A DNA stretch of 64,000 nucleotides from Alloyangia pacifica (GCF_020524285.1 NZ_JAIVKX010000007.1:248001-312000), one strand, 5' to 3'. Positions 1 to 10,247 are shown, numbered from the stretch's first letter. Program-made: numbers and translations. The notes: generated by a model from the letters alone, not told the origin.

Positions 1-1756
1 GCCCGTCGTCGCCCCAGCCGTGGGCGGTGATCAGCCCGCGGTGCACGATGAGGTCCGAGTAGCGGCGGATCGGCGAGGTGAAATGCGCGTAGTTGCGCAG
101 CGCGAGGCCGAAGTGCCCGAAGTTCTCGGGGTTGTAGTAGGCCTGGGTCATCGAGCGTAGCGTGGCGAGGTTGATCAGCTCGGCGTCCTCGCGCCCCGCG
201 GCGTCATGCAGCAGCTTGTTGAGATGCGAGGTCTTCAGCACCTGCCCCTTGGCCAGCGTCAACCCCGCGGCCAGCGCCGTCTCGCGCAGCGCGTCGAGCT
301 TTTCCACGGGCGGCTCCTCGTGCACGCGGAACAGCAGCGGGGTGCGCTTGGCGATCAGCGTCTCGGCGGCGGCGACATTGGCGAGGATCATGAATTCCTC
401 GATCAGCTTGTGCGCGTCGAGCCGGTCGACGAAGTTCACCGAGGTCACGGTGCCGTCCTCGCCCAGCACGATCTTGCGCTCCGGCAGCTCCAGGTCCAGC
501 GGCTGGCGCCGGTCGCGGGCGGCGCGCAGAGCGTAATAGGCGTCGTAGAGCGGGCGGATCACGTCCTCGAGCAGCGGCCCGGTCCTGTCGTTGGGCTGGC
601 CGTCCATCGCCGCCTGCACCTCGGCGTAGTTCAGCGAGGCGGGCGAGCGCATCAGCCCGCGGATGAACTCGTGCGAGCGCTTGTTGCCCTCGGAATCGAT
701 CACCATGCGCACGGCGATACAGGCGCGCGGCACGCCCTCGTGCAGCGAGCACAGGTCGCCCGACAGCCGGTCCGGCAGCATCGGCACGACGCGGTCCGGG
801 AAATAGCTCGAGTTGCCGCGCTTCTTGGCCTCGCGGTCGAGCTGCGAGCCGGGCAGCACGTAGTGGGCGACGTCGGCGATGGCGACCCAGATCACGTGGC
901 CGCCGGGGTTCTTCGGATCCTCGTCGGCCTCGGCGAAGCAGGCGTCGTCATGGTCGCGCGCGTCCGCCGGGTCGATGGTCACCAGCGGCAGCTCGCGCAG
1001 GTCGGTGCGGCCCTTGAGGCCCGCCGGCTTCATCCGGTCGGCCTCCTCCAGAACCTTGGGCGGGAAGTCGTCGGGGATGCCGTGCTGGTGGATGGCGATG
1101 AGCGAGACCGCCTTGGGCTCCGAGGGATCGCCGAGGCGCATCACGATGCGCGCCTTCGGCAGCCCCATGCGCGAGGCGCGCGGCCCGGCCTGCTCGGCCT
1201 CGACAAGCTCGCCGTCCTTGGCGCCGCCCATGGCGTCGGGAGCGACAAGCCATTCCTTGTCGGCGCCCTTGTCGATCGGCACGATGCGCCCGCCCTCGGG
1301 GCCCTTGCGGAAGATGCCGACGATCTTGCGCGGGCTGACGCCGATCTTGCGGATCAGCCGCGCCTCGTAATTGTGGTCCGCCTCGTGCACGACCTGCAGC
1401 TTGGCCAGGATGCGGTCGCCCTCGCCGAGCGCCGGGTCCGAGGCGCGCAGCACCAGCAGCACGATCGGCTCGACGCCCTCGCCGTGCCATTCGAGCGGCT
1501 GCGCGAACAGATCGCCGTTCTCGTCCGGAGCCTTGACCTGCAGCACCGACACCGGCGGCAGCCGGTCCGGGTCGCGGTAGGTCTTGTGGCGCTTCTCCAG
1601 GTGCCCCTCCGCCTCGAGCTCCTTGAGGATGCGCTTGAGGTCGATCCGCGCAGCGCCCTTGATGCCAAAGGCCTTGGCAATGTCACGTTTCGCGGTCTGG
1701 GTCGGGTGCGCCATGATCCAGTCGAGGATCTCGGCTTTCGAAGGCAGTTTGCTCAT
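1..1756 (-). CDS. rnr: Ribonuclease R (3' end cut by window edge)
   Basis: 3'-5' exoribonuclease of the RNB family, which degrades structured RNA in the cytoplasm. About 585 codons are visible; the C-terminal S1 region lies outside the window. The N-terminus (MSKLPSKAEILDWM) forms a winged-helix-like region, cold-shock-like OB folds follow, and the RNB core shows the catalytic Asp-rich motif DARDHDDAC near residue 264. A late conserved stretch reads FTSPIRRYSDLIVHRGL. The ATG at 1756 was chosen because the protein aligns from its first residue with the usual RNase R start. The gene is divergent from dapE, and the gap holds a palindromic repeat. Identification is from recognised motifs, not a search. 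Confidence 0.93.
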   Translation of the reverse strand, partial: MSKLPSKAEILDWIMAHPTQTAKRDIAKAFGIKGAARIDLKRILKELEAEGHLEKRHKTYRDPDRLPPVSVLQVKAPDENGDLFAQPLEWHGEGVEPIVLLVLRASDPALGEGDRILAKLQVVHEADHNYEARLIRKIGVSPRKIVGIFRKGPEGGRIVPIDKGADKEWLVAPDAMGGAKDGELVEAEQAGPRASRMGLPKARIVMRLGDPSEPKAVSLIAIHQHGIPDDFPPKVLEEADRMKPAGLKGRTDLRELPLVTIDPADARDHDDACFAEADEDPKNPGGHVIWVAIADVAHYVLPGSQLDREAKKRGNSSYFPDRVVPMLPDRLSGDLCSLHEGVPRACIAVRMVIDSEGNKRSHEFIRGLMRSPASLNYAEVQAAMDGQPNDRTGPLLEDVIRPLYDAYYALRAARDRRQPLDLELPERKIVLGEDGTVTSVNFVDRLDAHKLIEEFMILANVAAAETLIAKRTPLLFRVHEEPPVEKLDALRETALAAGLTLAKGQVLKTSHLNKLLHDAAGREDAELINLATLRSMTQAYYNPENFGHFGLALRNYAHFTSPIRRYSDLIVHRGLITAHGWGDDG

Positions 1757-1850
1757 GCCGCAGCCGTAGCATGCGCCGCCGCCAGCGTCATCGCGATTCT
1801 CGCCGCCCCGGTGCCGGCCGCGACCGCGCTGGCGGCACCGCCGCGATATG

Positions 1851-1953
1851 CGTATTTGAAAAGAGAAGAAGCCCCGGCGCGCCCGCTTCCGGGCTTTCGC
1901 CTAGGTCCAAATATCCCGGGGGCGCCGCCGGAGGCGGCGGGGGCAGCGCCCCC
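1851..1953. repeat. Modular palindromic repeat, copy 1 (two inverted arms)
   Basis: Left arm CGTATTTGAAAAGAGAAGAAG faces right arm CTAGGTCCAAATATCCC across a GGCGCG-containing loop, with inner AAGCCC and GGGCTT complements. The right arm is followed by hairpin GCCGCC/GGCGGC and then GGGGGC-AGC-GCCCCC (1939-1953), with TCTTTTG just after. It occupies the divergent rnr/dapE intergenic region, so it must also sit among 5' signals of one or both genes. Confidence 0.75.
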
Positions 1954-2046
1954 TCTTTTGCTCCCCCAGGCCGCGCCGCGGTCATCGCGTTTGCACGCGC
2001 GCGCGCCGCGCTGTAGCCAAGGGCAAACCACTCCGGAGATGCGCCC

Positions 2047-3189
2047 ATGACCACCGATCCCGTCCAGCTTACCGCCGATCTCATCCGCTGCCCGTCGGTC
2101 ACCCCCGAGGAGGGTGGCGCGCTGGTGCTGCTGCAGGGCCTGCTGGAAGAGGCGGGCTTTGCCTGCACCCGGGTCGACCGGGGCGGGGTGGCGAACCTCT
2201 TCGCCCGCTGGGGCGAGAAGGGTCATGCCAAGAGCTTCGGCTTCAACGGCCACACCGACGTGGTGCCGGTGGGGGATCTGGGCGCCTGGACGGTCGATCC
2301 CTTCGGCGCCGAGGTGAAGGGCGGCATCCTCTACGGCCGCGGCGCCACCGACATGAAGTCCGGCGTCGCTGCCTTTGCCGCCGCCGCAGTGGACTTCGTG
2401 AAGGAGACCCCGCCCGAGGGCGCCATCGTGCTGACCATCACCGGCGACGAGGAGGGCGACGCGGTGGACGGCACCACGGCGCTGCTCGACTACATGGAGG
2501 CGGAAGGCGAGAAGATGTCGATCTGCATCGTCGGCGAGCCGACCTGCCCTGAAGAGATGGGCGACATGATGAAGATCGGCCGTCGCGGCTCGATGAACGC
2601 GCATTTCACCATGACCGGCAAACAGGGCCATTCGGCCTATCTGCACCGTGCGCTGAACCCGATGCCCGCCATGGCCCGGCTGATGGACCGGCTGTCGAGC
2701 CATGTGCTCGACGAGGGCACCGATCACTTCGATCCCTCGACGCTGGCGGTGGTGACCATCGACACCGGCAACCCGGCGACCAACGTGGTGCCCGCGCAGA
2801 CCCGCGCGACGCTCAACATCCGCTTCAACGACACCCACACCGGCGCCTCGCTCTCGGACTGGCTGCGCGCCGAGACCGCCAAGGTCGATGCCGAGTTCGG
2901 CACGCGCACCGAGCTCAACATCAAGATCTCGGGCGAGGCCTTCCTGACCCCGCCGGGGCCGCTGTCGGATCTGGTGGCGAAATCGGTCGAGGCCGAGACG
3001 GGCCGCACGCCCGAGCTGTCGACCACGGGCGGCACCTCGGACGCGCGCTTCGTGCGGCACCATTGCCCGGTGGTCGAGTTCGGCCTGGTCGGCAAGACGC
3101 TGCACCAGGTCGACGAGAACGTCGAGGTGGCGCAGATCGGCCAGCTCAAGGCGATCTACACCCGCATGCTGCGCGACTACTTCGCCTGA
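2047..3189 (+). CDS. dapE: Succinyl-diaminopimelate desuccinylase
   Basis: Zinc peptidase-like amidohydrolase (M20 family) that converts N-succinyl-L,L-diaminopimelate to L,L-DAP and succinate in lysine and peptidoglycan precursor synthesis. The 380 aa length is typical. Visible motifs are FNGHTDVVP (metal His and Asp near residues 68-70), [10 protein letters not shown] (bridging Asp near 102), [11 protein letters not shown] (catalytic and metal Glu near 135) and a C-terminal GGTSDARF. The ATG at 2047 directly follows GGAGATGCGCCC. Two strong hairpins follow the stop, so it is probably monocistronic. The next gene is a DapC-like aminotransferase, which fits the same pathway. Confidence 0.95.
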   Translation: MTTDPVQLTADLIRCPSVTPEEGGALVLLQGLLEEAGFACTRVDRGGVANLFARWGEKGHAKSFGFNGHTDVVPVGDLGAWTVDPFGAEVKGGILYGRGATDMKSGVAAFAAAAVDFVKETPPEGAIVLTITGDEEGDAVDGTTALLDYMEAEGEKMSICIVGEPTCPEEMGDMMKIGRRGSMNAHFTMTGKQGHSAYLHRALNPMPAMARLMDRLSSHVLDEGTDHFDPSTLAVVTIDTGNPATNVVPAQTRATLNIRFNDTHTGASLSDWLRAETAKVDAEFGTRTELNIKISGEAFLTPPGPLSDLVAKSVEAETGRTPELSTTGGTSDARFVRHHCPVVEFGLVGKTLHQVDENVEVAQIGQLKAIYTRMLRDYFA

Positions 3190-3236
3190 AGCGCGCAGGG
3201 CGTTGCGGGGCCGGGCCGGTGCCTGCGTCGGCCCGC

Positions 3237-3289
3237 GCAAGGGGCGTGATTCGCCCCTTGCCTGCGGGGCCCTCCGCACTGGGAGGGCC
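3237..3289 (+). terminator. Tandem hairpins after dapE
   Basis: GCAAGGGGCG / CGCCCCTTGC (3237-3246 and 3252-3261, 5-nt loop) is followed at once by GGCCCTCC / GGAGGGCC (3268-3275 and 3282-3289). There is no long T-run, so termination strength is uncertain, but the position just past the dapE stop fits a 3' end. Confidence 0.6.
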
Positions 3290-3479
3290 ATGCTAAGTCG
3301 CCGGGGTGACATTGGAATTCCCGACGGCCCCGCCGCGAGGCAAAAATTTTACCGCGCTGCGACATTCCCGCCACAGCCCCCGCGCCGCGTGGAGTTGCGG
3401 TAGACGAAGCCCGTTGCCTTGCGTATCCTCTGCGGCAAACGGGGCGCTCACGATCCCGACTTACAGAGGCAGTACTGGC

Positions 3480-4661
3480 ATGTTCCCCGAACGGTTTTCG
3501 AACCTTCCGGCTTACGCGTTTCCGCGCCTGCGGGCGTTGCTCGATTCCTTCGAGCCCGGCGGCGAGGTCATCCACATGACCATCGGCGAGCCGAAGCACG
3601 CCTTCCCGACCTTCGTCGGCGAGGTGCTGGCCGAGTCTGTCCAGGAGTTCGGCAAGTACCCGCCCAACGAAGGCACGCCGGAACTCCGCGCCAATATTGC
3701 CGGCTGGATTGCCCGCCGCTTCGGGGTGACGGTGGACCCGGACACGCAGGTGACCACGGTGAACGGCACCCGCGAGGGGCTCTACAATGCCGCCATGGCG
3801 CTCTGCCCCGAGGCCAAGAACGGCCAGCAGCCGCTGGTGCTGATGCCCAACCCCTTTTACCAGGTCTACGCGGTGGCCGCGCTCTCGGTGGGTGCAGAGC
3901 CCGTCTACGTGAACGCCACCGAGGCCACCGGCCATCTGCCCGACATCGCGGGCCTGCCCGAGGACGTTCTGGCGCGCAGCGCGCTGGTCTACCTCTGCTC
4001 GCCCGCCAACCCGCAGGGCGCCGTGGCCGACCGCGCCTACTGGGAGACGCTGATCGCGCTTGGCGAGACGCATGAATTCCAGATCCTCGCGGATGAATGC
4101 TACTCCGAGATCTACCGCGGCGAGGCCCCCGTCGGCGCGCTGCAGGTGGCGAGCGAGATGGGCGCCGATCCGGAGCGTGTGGTGATCTTTCACTCGCTGT
4201 CGAAGCGCTCGAACCTGCCCGGGCTGCGCTCGGGCTTCGTGGCGGGCGGGCCCGAGAGCCTGCGCCGGATCAAGCAGCACCGGTCCTTTGCCGGGGCGCC
4301 GCTGCCGCTGCCCGTGCAGCGCGTCTCCGAGAAGGTCTGGGCCGACGAATCCCACGTCGAAGAGAACCGCGCTCTCTATCTCGAGAAGTTCGAGCTGGCG
4401 GACCGCATCTTCGGCAACGTGCCGGGCTACATGCCGCCGCGGGCAGGGTTCTTCCTCTGGTTGCCGGTCGAGGACGGTGAGGACGCGGCGCTGAAGCTCT
4501 GGAAGGAAACCGGCGTGCGCGTGCTGCCGGGCGCGTATCTGTCGCGCGACACCGAGGCAGGGAACCCGGGCAAGGGCTACCTGCGCGTGGCGCTGGTGGC
4601 CTCCCGAGAGGAAACCGAACGCGGGCTGACCCGGATCCGGGACTGCCTGTACGGGCAATAA
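3480..4661 (+). CDS. PLP aminotransferase class I, probable succinyldiaminopimelate transaminase (DapC-like)
   Basis: Fold-type I PLP aminotransferase, 393 aa. Visible are MTIGEPKH near the N-terminus, LCSPANPQG (substrate and PLP region), DECYSEIY, the PLP-lysine stretch FHSLSKRSNLPGLRSGF (Lys in SLSKR) and C-terminal YLRVALV. The ATG at 3480 is preceded by AGAGG; an earlier in-frame start at 3306 would add a non-conserved basic leader. Its place downstream of dapE suggests the DapC step (N-succinyl-2-amino-6-ketopimelate to N-succinyl-DAP), but the family has many substrates, so this is inference. ftsK starts 21 nt downstream, so the two may be co-transcribed. Confidence 0.8.
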   Translation: MFPERFSNLPAYAFPRLRALLDSFEPGGEVIHMTIGEPKHAFPTFVGEVLAESVQEFGKYPPNEGTPELRANIAGWIARRFGVTVDPDTQVTTVNGTREGLYNAAMALCPEAKNGQQPLVLMPNPFYQVYAVAALSVGAEPVYVNATEATGHLPDIAGLPEDVLARSALVYLCSPANPQGAVADRAYWETLIALGETHEFQILADECYSEIYRGEAPVGALQVASEMGADPERVVIFHSLSKRSNLPGLRSGFVAGGPESLRRIKQHRSFAGAPLPLPVQRVSEKVWADESHVEENRALYLEKFELADRIFGNVPGYMPPRAGFFLWLPVEDGEDAALKLWKETGVRVLPGAYLSRDTEAGNPGKGYLRVALVASREETERGLTRIRDCLYGQ

Positions 4662-4682
4662 GAAAAAACGACGAGGCGAGCG

Positions 4683-7600
4683 ATGGCATATCAGGTGAAG
4701 GGGCGTGACCCGCTCTTCGACAGCAACATGCAGGCCGCGATCGAGAAGCGGGGCAGGGAGCTGGGCGGCATCGCCCTGATCGTTCTCGGCCTCCTGGCGG
4801 CGGCGATGATCGGCTCCTACACGCCGGACGATCCGTCGTGGCTATCGGCCACCGACGCGCCGGTGCAGAACTGGCTCGGCCGGCTCGGCGCCTCGATTGC
4901 CGCACCGCTCTACATGATCGTCGGCCTCGGCAGCTGGGGGCTGGCGCTGGTGCTGCTGGTCTGGGGCGTGCGTTTCGCCCTGCACCGCGGCGACGACCGC
5001 GCGTTGTCGCGCGTCGTCTTCGCGCCGATCTGGATCGCGCTCGCCTCGGTCTATGCCGCCGGTCTCGCCACCGGGCCGGAATGGACCCACAGCTTCGGTC
5101 TCGGCGGGCTCTTCGGCGACATGATGATGGGCACGGCGCTCGGCATTCTGCCACTGAGCGCGGGCCTTGGGTTGAAGCTTCTGACCGTGCTGCTCGGCGT
5201 TGGCCTGCTGGCGCTCGGCGCCTTCGTGCTGGGCTCCACCAAGGCGGAGCTGCAGAACATCGCGCGCTTCCTGCTGGTCGGGCTCATCATGTCCTACGCC
5301 TCGCTGCTGAACCTGCTGGGCCGCGGCGCGGGCGGGGCCATGGCCGCCGCGCACAAGGCGCAGGCGGCGCATTCCGACCGCCGCGCCCGACGCGCCGAGG
5401 AGGCCGCCGAGGCCGAGGCCTGGGCCGCCACCCGCTACGGCGACACCGAGGAGGCGCGGGACTACGAGCAGGACTACGCGCCGCAGGCCTATGATCCCGA
5501 GCCGCAGGTAGAGGCCCCGCGCCCGGCCTCGCGCGTGCGCCGCGCCGCGCCGCCGCCGCTGGAGCTTGAGCCCGAAGAGCCCGAGCTGCTCGACGAGGAC
5601 GACGCCTATGCCTACGCGCAGATGCAGGCCTGGGAGCAGGCCGCGGTCGAGCCGCCCGCCCCGCGCCCCGCGCCCGAGCCGGTGAAGAAGCCGGGCCTGC
5701 TGGCCCGCATCACCCGCCGCATCGATCCCGAACCCGAACCCTATGACGACGAGGTCGAGCTCTTGCCGATCGAACCCGAAAACGGCGAGGACCGCATCCG
5801 CGCCAAGATCGCCCACGCGGTGAAAAGCCGCCGCCGCCCCTCGATGCCGTCCTTCGGCAGCGCCAGCCGCACGGCGGATCCCAGCAAGCCGCTGACCAAG
5901 GGCCGCGGCCAGGGGCCGGCGCCGCTGATCTACAAGCCGGCGCAGCTGCTGCGCGCAGAGCCGCCGCTGACCGCCGCGCAGGCGGCGCAGGAGCTGCCGT
6001 CCGAACCCCCGCTCACCGCCTCGCGTGCGGTGCCGCCGGCGCCCGAGCACATGCCGGCGCAGCAAGGCTACGCCCGGACCTCGGGCCCGGCGCCCTTCAC
6101 CCATGCCGAGGATCCCTACGACGCCCCGGAAGCGGGCGCGCAGGGCTTCGACGACTACCGCGATTTCGACGACTACGGCGACGAGGCCCCGGTGGCCTAC
6201 GAGGCGGCGCCCGCGGCGCAGCCCCGCGCCGATGACCGCTATGGCGCGCAGCCGGCGGCTACGGAGGCGTATGCCGCCGAGGACGATTACTCGGACGATT
6301 TCACCTCCGATGGCTATGACGACAGCTACGACGACGGCTACGGCGGTGCCGCCGCGGCGGGCTACGACATGGAAGACGACGGCGACGAGGACGACGACGT
6401 TCAAAGCTGGTCTGCCGAGGGCGCCGCGCGCCTGGAGATCCCCGTCGCCGAGCCTCGCAAGGTTGTACAGAAGCCCGAGCCCAAGCCCATGCAACCCTCG
6501 CGCCGCGCCCAGGCCGAGGCGCAGCCGGCCCTGCACTTTGCCGAGAACGCCATCGACTACGAGCTGCCGCCGCTGCACCTTCTGGCCAGTGCCGACAACA
6601 TCCAGCGCCACGTGCTCTCCGACGAGGCACTGGAAGAGAACGCGCGGATGCTGGAAACCGTTCTCGACGACTACGGCGTGAAGGGCGAGATCGTCTCGGT
6701 CCGCCCCGGCCCCGTGGTCACCATGTACGAACTCGAGCCCGCGCCGGGCCTCAAGGCCAGCCGCGTCATCGGCCTCGCCGACGACATCGCCCGCTCGATG
6801 TCAGCGCTCTCGGCGCGTGTTTCGACCGTGCCGGGCCGCTCGGTGATCGGCATCGAACTGCCCAACGACAAGCGCGAGATGGTCTCCTTCCGCGAGATCC
6901 TCTCGAGCCGCGACTACGACAACGGCACCCAGCGCCTGCCTCTGGCGCTCGGCAAGGACATCGGCGGCGATCCCGTGGTGGCCAACCTCGCGAAGATGCC
7001 CCACCTGCTGATCGCCGGCACCACCGGCTCGGGCAAGTCGGTGGCGATCAACACGATGATCCTGTCGCTGCTCTACAAGCTCACCCCCGAGGACCTGCGG
7101 CTGGTGATGATCGACCCGAAGATGCTGGAACTCAGCGTCTACGACGGCATCCCGCACCTGCTGAGCCCCGTCGTCACCGACCCCAAGAAGGCCGTGGTGG
7201 CGCTGAAGTGGGTCGTCGGCGAGATGGAGGACCGCTACCGCAAGATGTCCAAGATGGGCGTGCGGAACATCGACGGCTACAACGGCCGCGTCGCCGAGGC
7301 GCTGAAGAAGGGCGAGATGTTCAAGCGCACCGTCCAGACCGGCTTCGACGACGAGACCGGCGAGCCGGTGTTCGAGACCGAGGAGTTCGAGCCGCGCAAG
7401 ATGCCCTACATCGTCGTCATCGTTGACGAGATGGCCGACCTGATGATGGTCGCGGGCAAGGAGATCGAGGCCTGCATCCAACGCCTCGCGCAGATGGCCC
7501 GCGCCTCCGGCATCCACCTGATCATGGCCACGCAGCGCCCCTCGGTGGACGTGATCACCGGCACCATCAAGGCCAACTTCCCGACCCGCATCTCCTTCCA

Positions 7601-8069
7601 GGTGACCTCGAAGATCGACAGCCGGACCATCCTCGGCGAGATGGGCGCCGAGCAGCTTCTGGGCATGGGCGACATGCTCTACATGGCCGGCGGCGCGCGG
7701 ATTACCCGCTGCCATGGCCCCTTCGTGAGCGACGAAGAGGTCGAGGAGGTGGTGAACCACCTCAAGGCCTTCGGCCCGCCGGAATACGTCAACGGCGTGG
7801 TGCAGGGCCCGGACGAGGAGAAGGCCGAGAACATCGACGCGGTGCTAGGGCTCAACACCGGCGGCAACACCGACGGTGAGGATGCGCTCTACGACCAGGC
7901 GGTGGCCATCGTCATCAAGGACCGCAAGTGCTCGACCTCCTACATCCAGCGCAAGCTCGGCATCGGCTACAACAAGGCCGCGCGCCTGGTGGAGCAGATG
8001 GAGGACGAGGGCGTCGTCTCGGCGGCCAACCACGTCGGCAAGCGCGAGATCCTCGTGCCCGAGCAATAA
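4683..8069 (+). CDS. ftsK: DNA translocase FtsK
   Basis: Septal DNA pump that moves chromosome termini during division. 1128 aa: four or five hydrophobic segments in residues about 25-205 anchor it in the inner membrane; a very long acidic, Ala/Pro-rich linker with many Tyr/Asp repeats spans about 215-620; the motor follows, with Walker [11 protein letters not shown] near residue 780 and Walker B region [10 protein letters not shown]. The C-terminal gamma winged-helix ([20 protein letters not shown]), which reads KOPS sites, ends the protein. GAGG precedes the ATG. The linker is the reason it is longer than many homologues. Repeat copy 2 lies between it and lolA. Confidence 0.96.
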   Translation: MAYQVKGRDPLFDSNMQAAIEKRGRELGGIALIVLGLLAAAMIGSYTPDDPSWLSATDAPVQNWLGRLGASIAAPLYMIVGLGSWGLALVLLVWGVRFALHRGDDRALSRVVFAPIWIALASVYAAGLATGPEWTHSFGLGGLFGDMMMGTALGILPLSAGLGLKLLTVLLGVGLLALGAFVLGSTKAELQNIARFLLVGLIMSYASLLNLLGRGAGGAMAAAHKAQAAHSDRRARRAEEAAEAEAWAATRYGDTEEARDYEQDYAPQAYDPEPQVEAPRPASRVRRAAPPPLELEPEEPELLDEDDAYAYAQMQAWEQAAVEPPAPRPAPEPVKKPGLLARITRRIDPEPEPYDDEVELLPIEPENGEDRIRAKIAHAVKSRRRPSMPSFGSASRTADPSKPLTKGRGQGPAPLIYKPAQLLRAEPPLTAAQAAQELPSEPPLTASRAVPPAPEHMPAQQGYARTSGPAPFTHAEDPYDAPEAGAQGFDDYRDFDDYGDEAPVAYEAAPAAQPRADDRYGAQPAATEAYAAEDDYSDDFTSDGYDDSYDDGYGGAAAAGYDMEDDGDEDDDVQSWSAEGAARLEIPVAEPRKVVQKPEPKPMQPSRRAQAEAQPALHFAENAIDYELPPLHLLASADNIQRHVLSDEALEENARMLETVLDDYGVKGEIVSVRPGPVVTMYELEPAPGLKASRVIGLADDIARSMSALSARVSTVPGRSVIGIELPNDKREMVSFREILSSRDYDNGTQRLPLALGKDIGGDPVVANLAKMPHLLIAGTTGSGKSVAINTMILSLLYKLTPEDLRLVMIDPKMLELSVYDGIPHLLSPVVTDPKKAVVALKWVVGEMEDRYRKMSKMGVRNIDGYNGRVAEALKKGEMFKRTVQTGFDDETGEPVFETEEFEPRKMPYIVVIVDEMADLMMVAGKEIEACIQRLAQMARASGIHLIMATQRPSVDVITGTIKANFPTRISFQVTSKIDSRTILGEMGAEQLLGMGDMLYMAGGARITRCHGPFVSDEEVEEVVNHLKAFGPPEYVNGVVQGPDEEKAENIDAVLGLNTGGNTDGEDALYDQAVAIVIKDRKCSTSYIQRKLGIGYNKAARLVEQMEDEGVVSAANHVGKREILVPEQ

Positions 8070-8110
8070 GCGCCTGTCCGGTGCCGCGCTGGTGGCACCG
8101 GAGGGAAATG

Positions 8111-8207
8111 CGTATTTTGGAAGAGAAGAAGCCCGGGGGTCTGCGCTCCCGGGCTTCTTCTCTTCCAAAATACGCCGAGGGCGCCCGCAGGGCGGGGGCG
8201 GAGCCCC
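8111..8207. repeat. Modular palindromic repeat, copy 2 (perfect 27-bp inverted arms)
   Basis: Arms 8111-8137 and 8148-8174 are perfect reverse complements over 27 bp (CGTATTTTGG...CCCGGG) around a 10-nt loop. They are followed by CGCCC-GCA-GGGCG (8182-8194) and GGGGC-GGA-GCCCC (8195-8207). It lies in the ftsK-lolA gap. The RNA would form a very stable hairpin on either strand. Confidence 0.8.
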
Positions 8208-8358
8208 GTCTTGCGCGAAGGTGTGCCGCCGCGAGGACGCCGGGGCTTTGATCGCCCGGCTCCACGCCCTAGATTGGCTTCAACGCCTGCCTGATATCGC
8301 ATAACCGCCGCGCGGCATGCGACAGAAGGGCAGACCACGGGCTAGAAGGACCTGACGA

Positions 8359-8940
8359 ATGATCCGCACTTTCATCGCCGCACTCACGGCACTGGTGCTC
8401 ACCACGCTGCCGGCAGCGGCGCAGCAGCTGTCGCTGGGCCAGGTGTCGCAATACCTGAACTCGATCCAGTCCGCGAAGGGCCAGTTCACCCAGATCAACG
8501 GCGACGGCTCGATCTCCACCGGCACGATCTCGATCAAGCGCCCCGGCAAGGTGCGCTTCGAGTACAACCCGCCGGACCAGGCTCTGGTGCTGGCCTGGGC
8601 AGGGGCGGTCTACGTCTTCGACAAGAAGATCGGTGGCCAGCCTGAGACCTACCCGCTGAGCCAGACGCCGCTGTCGATCATCCTCGCGCGCAACGTGAAC
8701 CTCGGCCGCGCGGGCATGGTGACCGGGCACAGCTACGACGGCACCGCCACCACGGTGACCGCGCAGGACCCGGAACATCCGGACCGCGGCACGATCCAGA
8801 TGAAGTTCACCGGCAACCCGGTGCAGCTGCGGCAATGGGTGATCACCGACGGCAACGGCAGCAAGACCACCGTGGTGCTGGGCGCGCTGGACGACGCGCA
8901 GCTGCCGAACTCGGTCTTCGACGTGAACCGGGTGAAGTAG
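8359..8940 (+). CDS. lolA: Outer-membrane lipoprotein carrier protein LolA
   Basis: Periplasmic chaperone that carries lipoproteins from LolCDE to the outer membrane. 193 aa with a clear Sec signal peptide (MIRTFIAALTALVLTTLPAAAQQ, cleavage after about residue 21). The mature part has the LolA pattern QLSLGQVSQYLNSIQSAKGQFTQ..., a GTISIKRPGKVRFEY strand and RGTIQMKF near the C-terminus. The ATG at 8359 follows AGAAGGACC. It is downstream of ftsK, as in many alphaproteobacteria. A bidirectional hairpin separates it from the convergent transglycosylase gene. Confidence 0.93.
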   Translation: MIRTFIAALTALVLTTLPAAAQQLSLGQVSQYLNSIQSAKGQFTQINGDGSISTGTISIKRPGKVRFEYNPPDQALVLAWAGAVYVFDKKIGGQPETYPLSQTPLSIILARNVNLGRAGMVTGHSYDGTATTVTAQDPEHPDRGTIQMKFTGNPVQLRQWVITDGNGSKTTVVLGALDDAQLPNSVFDVNRVK

Positions 8941-8996
8941 GCCGGTCGACATGAGGCCGGGGCGGCGCTGCAGCGCGGTTCCGGGGAAAGCGATAA

Positions 8997-9016
8997 GGCC
9001 GGGCTGATGCCCGGCC
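8997..9016. terminator. Hairpin between lolA and the convergent transglycosylase gene
   Basis: GGCCGGGC-TGAT-GCCCGGCC, 8-bp stem with a 4-nt loop, then CTTGTC. It sits between two convergent genes and could end transcripts from either strand. Confidence 0.6.
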
Positions 9017-9040
9017 CTTGTCATGTCATCGCCCGGCGGG

Positions 9041-9637
9041 TCACCAGCGGCGCGCCTGGCGGCAATTGGCCAGCTGCACCTCGTAGACCACGGCGCGGTT
9101 GCCCACGTCCTCGGCCACGCGCAGCAGCCAGGACTTGCCGTTGTAGGTGCCGCGCGAATAGCCGCCGCGGCCCTCGTGGTAGGCGAGGTACTGGTTGCGC
9201 GCGTCACGCAGGCTGATCCCCAGCCGCTCGCGGCTGCCGGCCATGTACCAGCCCATGAAGTCCGCCGCATCGCGGATGTCGTCGCGGTCGGCGCGCCAGC
9301 GGCCGGTTTCCTCGAGGTATTCGTCCCAGGTGCCGTCGAGCGCCTGGCTGTAGCCAAAGGCCGAGCTCTGCCGGCCGTAGGGAATCACCCCGAGCGCGTA
9401 GCGGAACGGGGTCCGCGCGTCCGAGATGAACTTGCTTTCCTGGTAGATCGTCGCCATCTGCACGTGAACGGGAACACCCCATTTGCGCTCCGCGGCGCGG
9501 AAGGCGCGGATGTACTGGGGGCGCTCACGGATAATGGCGCATGCGTCTTCTAGGTCGTTCGGGGCGCGGCCTGCACCGCCACCACCGCAGGACGCGGCCA
9601 ATAAGACCAGCGTCGCCGCGCGAAGCCATCTGCTCAT
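9041..9637 (-). CDS. Lytic transglycosylase SLT-domain lipoprotein
   Basis: Putative peptidoglycan lytic transglycosylase of the envelope. From the ATG at 9637 (preceded by GAGAGGCAG) the protein is 198 aa and starts MSRWLRAATLVLLAASCGGGG, a lipoprotein-like signal with Cys near residue 17. The SLT motif is seen as MATIYQESKFISDARTP (catalytic Glu in YQES), AFGYSQALDGTWDEY and YLAYHEGRGGY. An in-frame ATG at 9715 would put 26 charged residues before the signal peptide and is unlikely. It is a single gene, convergent with lolA and divergent from hspQ. Confidence 0.87.
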   Translation of the reverse strand: MSRWLRAATLVLLAASCGGGGAGRAPNDLEDACAIIRERPQYIRAFRAAERKWGVPVHVQMATIYQESKFISDARTPFRYALGVIPYGRQSSAFGYSQALDGTWDEYLEETGRWRADRDDIRDAADFMGWYMAGSRERLGISLRDARNQYLAYHEGRGGYSRGTYNGKSWLLRVAEDVGNRAVVYEVQLANCRQARRW

Positions 9638-9859
9638 CTGCCTCTCGCTTTTTTCTGCTCTTCTGGAAGTCTTTTTGCCTTTTGTTGACAGGGATTTTAC
9701 CGCAAAGCCAGCCACGTTGGAATCACAATTCCTTCAATCCGGCTGGGCGGAGTTCCGCCGTACTGTCGGCCCGAGGTCCACAGTGTGTTTCCACCGATGC
9801 CGGGCTAGGTATTGGACTTATTGCCGCAAAAATGTCAAAAATTGTTCTCAGAGGTGAAC

Positions 9860-10186
9860 ATGCACACATCGCGCGCAAAATATCATCTGGGCCAGGTCGT
9901 CCGCCATCGCAAGCACCCGTTCCGCGGCGTGGTCTTCGATGTCGACCCCGAGTTCAGCAACACCGAGGAGTGGTACGAGGCCATTCCCGAGGACTCGCGC
10001 CCGCGCCGTGAGCAGCCCTTCTATCACCTTCTGGCCGAAAACGATGAAAGCTTCTACGTGGCCTATGTGTCCGAGCAGAACCTGATCGCAGACTACTCGG
10101 GACAGCCGGTGGAGCACCCCGACATTCCCGATCTCTTCGGCGCCTTCGTCGATGGCAGCTACGAGCTGCATTTCCAGCTGAACTGA
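9860..10186 (+). CDS. hspQ: Heat-shock protein HspQ
   Basis: Small HspQ/YccV-like protein, 108 aa from the ATG at 9860 (upstream CAGAGGTGAAC). In Escherichia coli HspQ binds hemimethylated DNA and acts as a Lon specificity factor. Motifs are YHLGQVVRHRKHPFRGVVFDVDP, EQPFYHLLAE and YVAYVSEQNL, near-complete family signatures. The earlier in-frame ATG at 9812 lacks conservation. I see no recognisable heat-shock promoter in the 222-nt upstream gap. Twin TTCGAA palindromes follow the stop. Confidence 0.93.
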   Translation: MHTSRAKYHLGQVVRHRKHPFRGVVFDVDPEFSNTEEWYEAIPEDSRPRREQPFYHLLAENDESFYVAYVSEQNLIADYSGQPVEHPDIPDLFGAFVDGSYELHFQLN

Positions 10187-10190
10187 GGGG

Positions 10191-10234
10191 CAAGAGCCTT
10201 CGAAGGCTCTTGCAGATTTCTTCGAAGAAATCTG
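10191..10234. repeat. Twin perfect palindromes centred on TTCGAA, copy 1
   Basis: Two 22-bp perfect palindromes stand back to back with no spacer: 10191-10212 (CAAGAGCCTTC plus its complement) and 10213-10234 (CAGATTTCTTC plus its complement). They lie between the convergent hspQ and threonine aldolase genes. No T-run follows. A related, degenerate pair is at 38672-38712. Confidence 0.85.
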
Positions 10235-10247
10235 GACGGCGCCGAGC

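Noticed and set aside
206-2050. 614-codon open frame opposite rnr
   Set aside because: Antisense to a well-conserved RNase R; composition is His/Arg/Leu-rich with no motif.
4842-6611. 589-codon open frame opposite ftsK
   Set aside because: Antisense to the FtsK membrane and linker region; low-complexity Arg/Gly/Leu translation.
8111-8174. Perfect inverted repeat taken as a CRISPR unit or plain terminator
   Set aside because: There are no spaced direct repeats and no T-run, and the arms match other scattered loci, so it was filed as a dispersed repeat.
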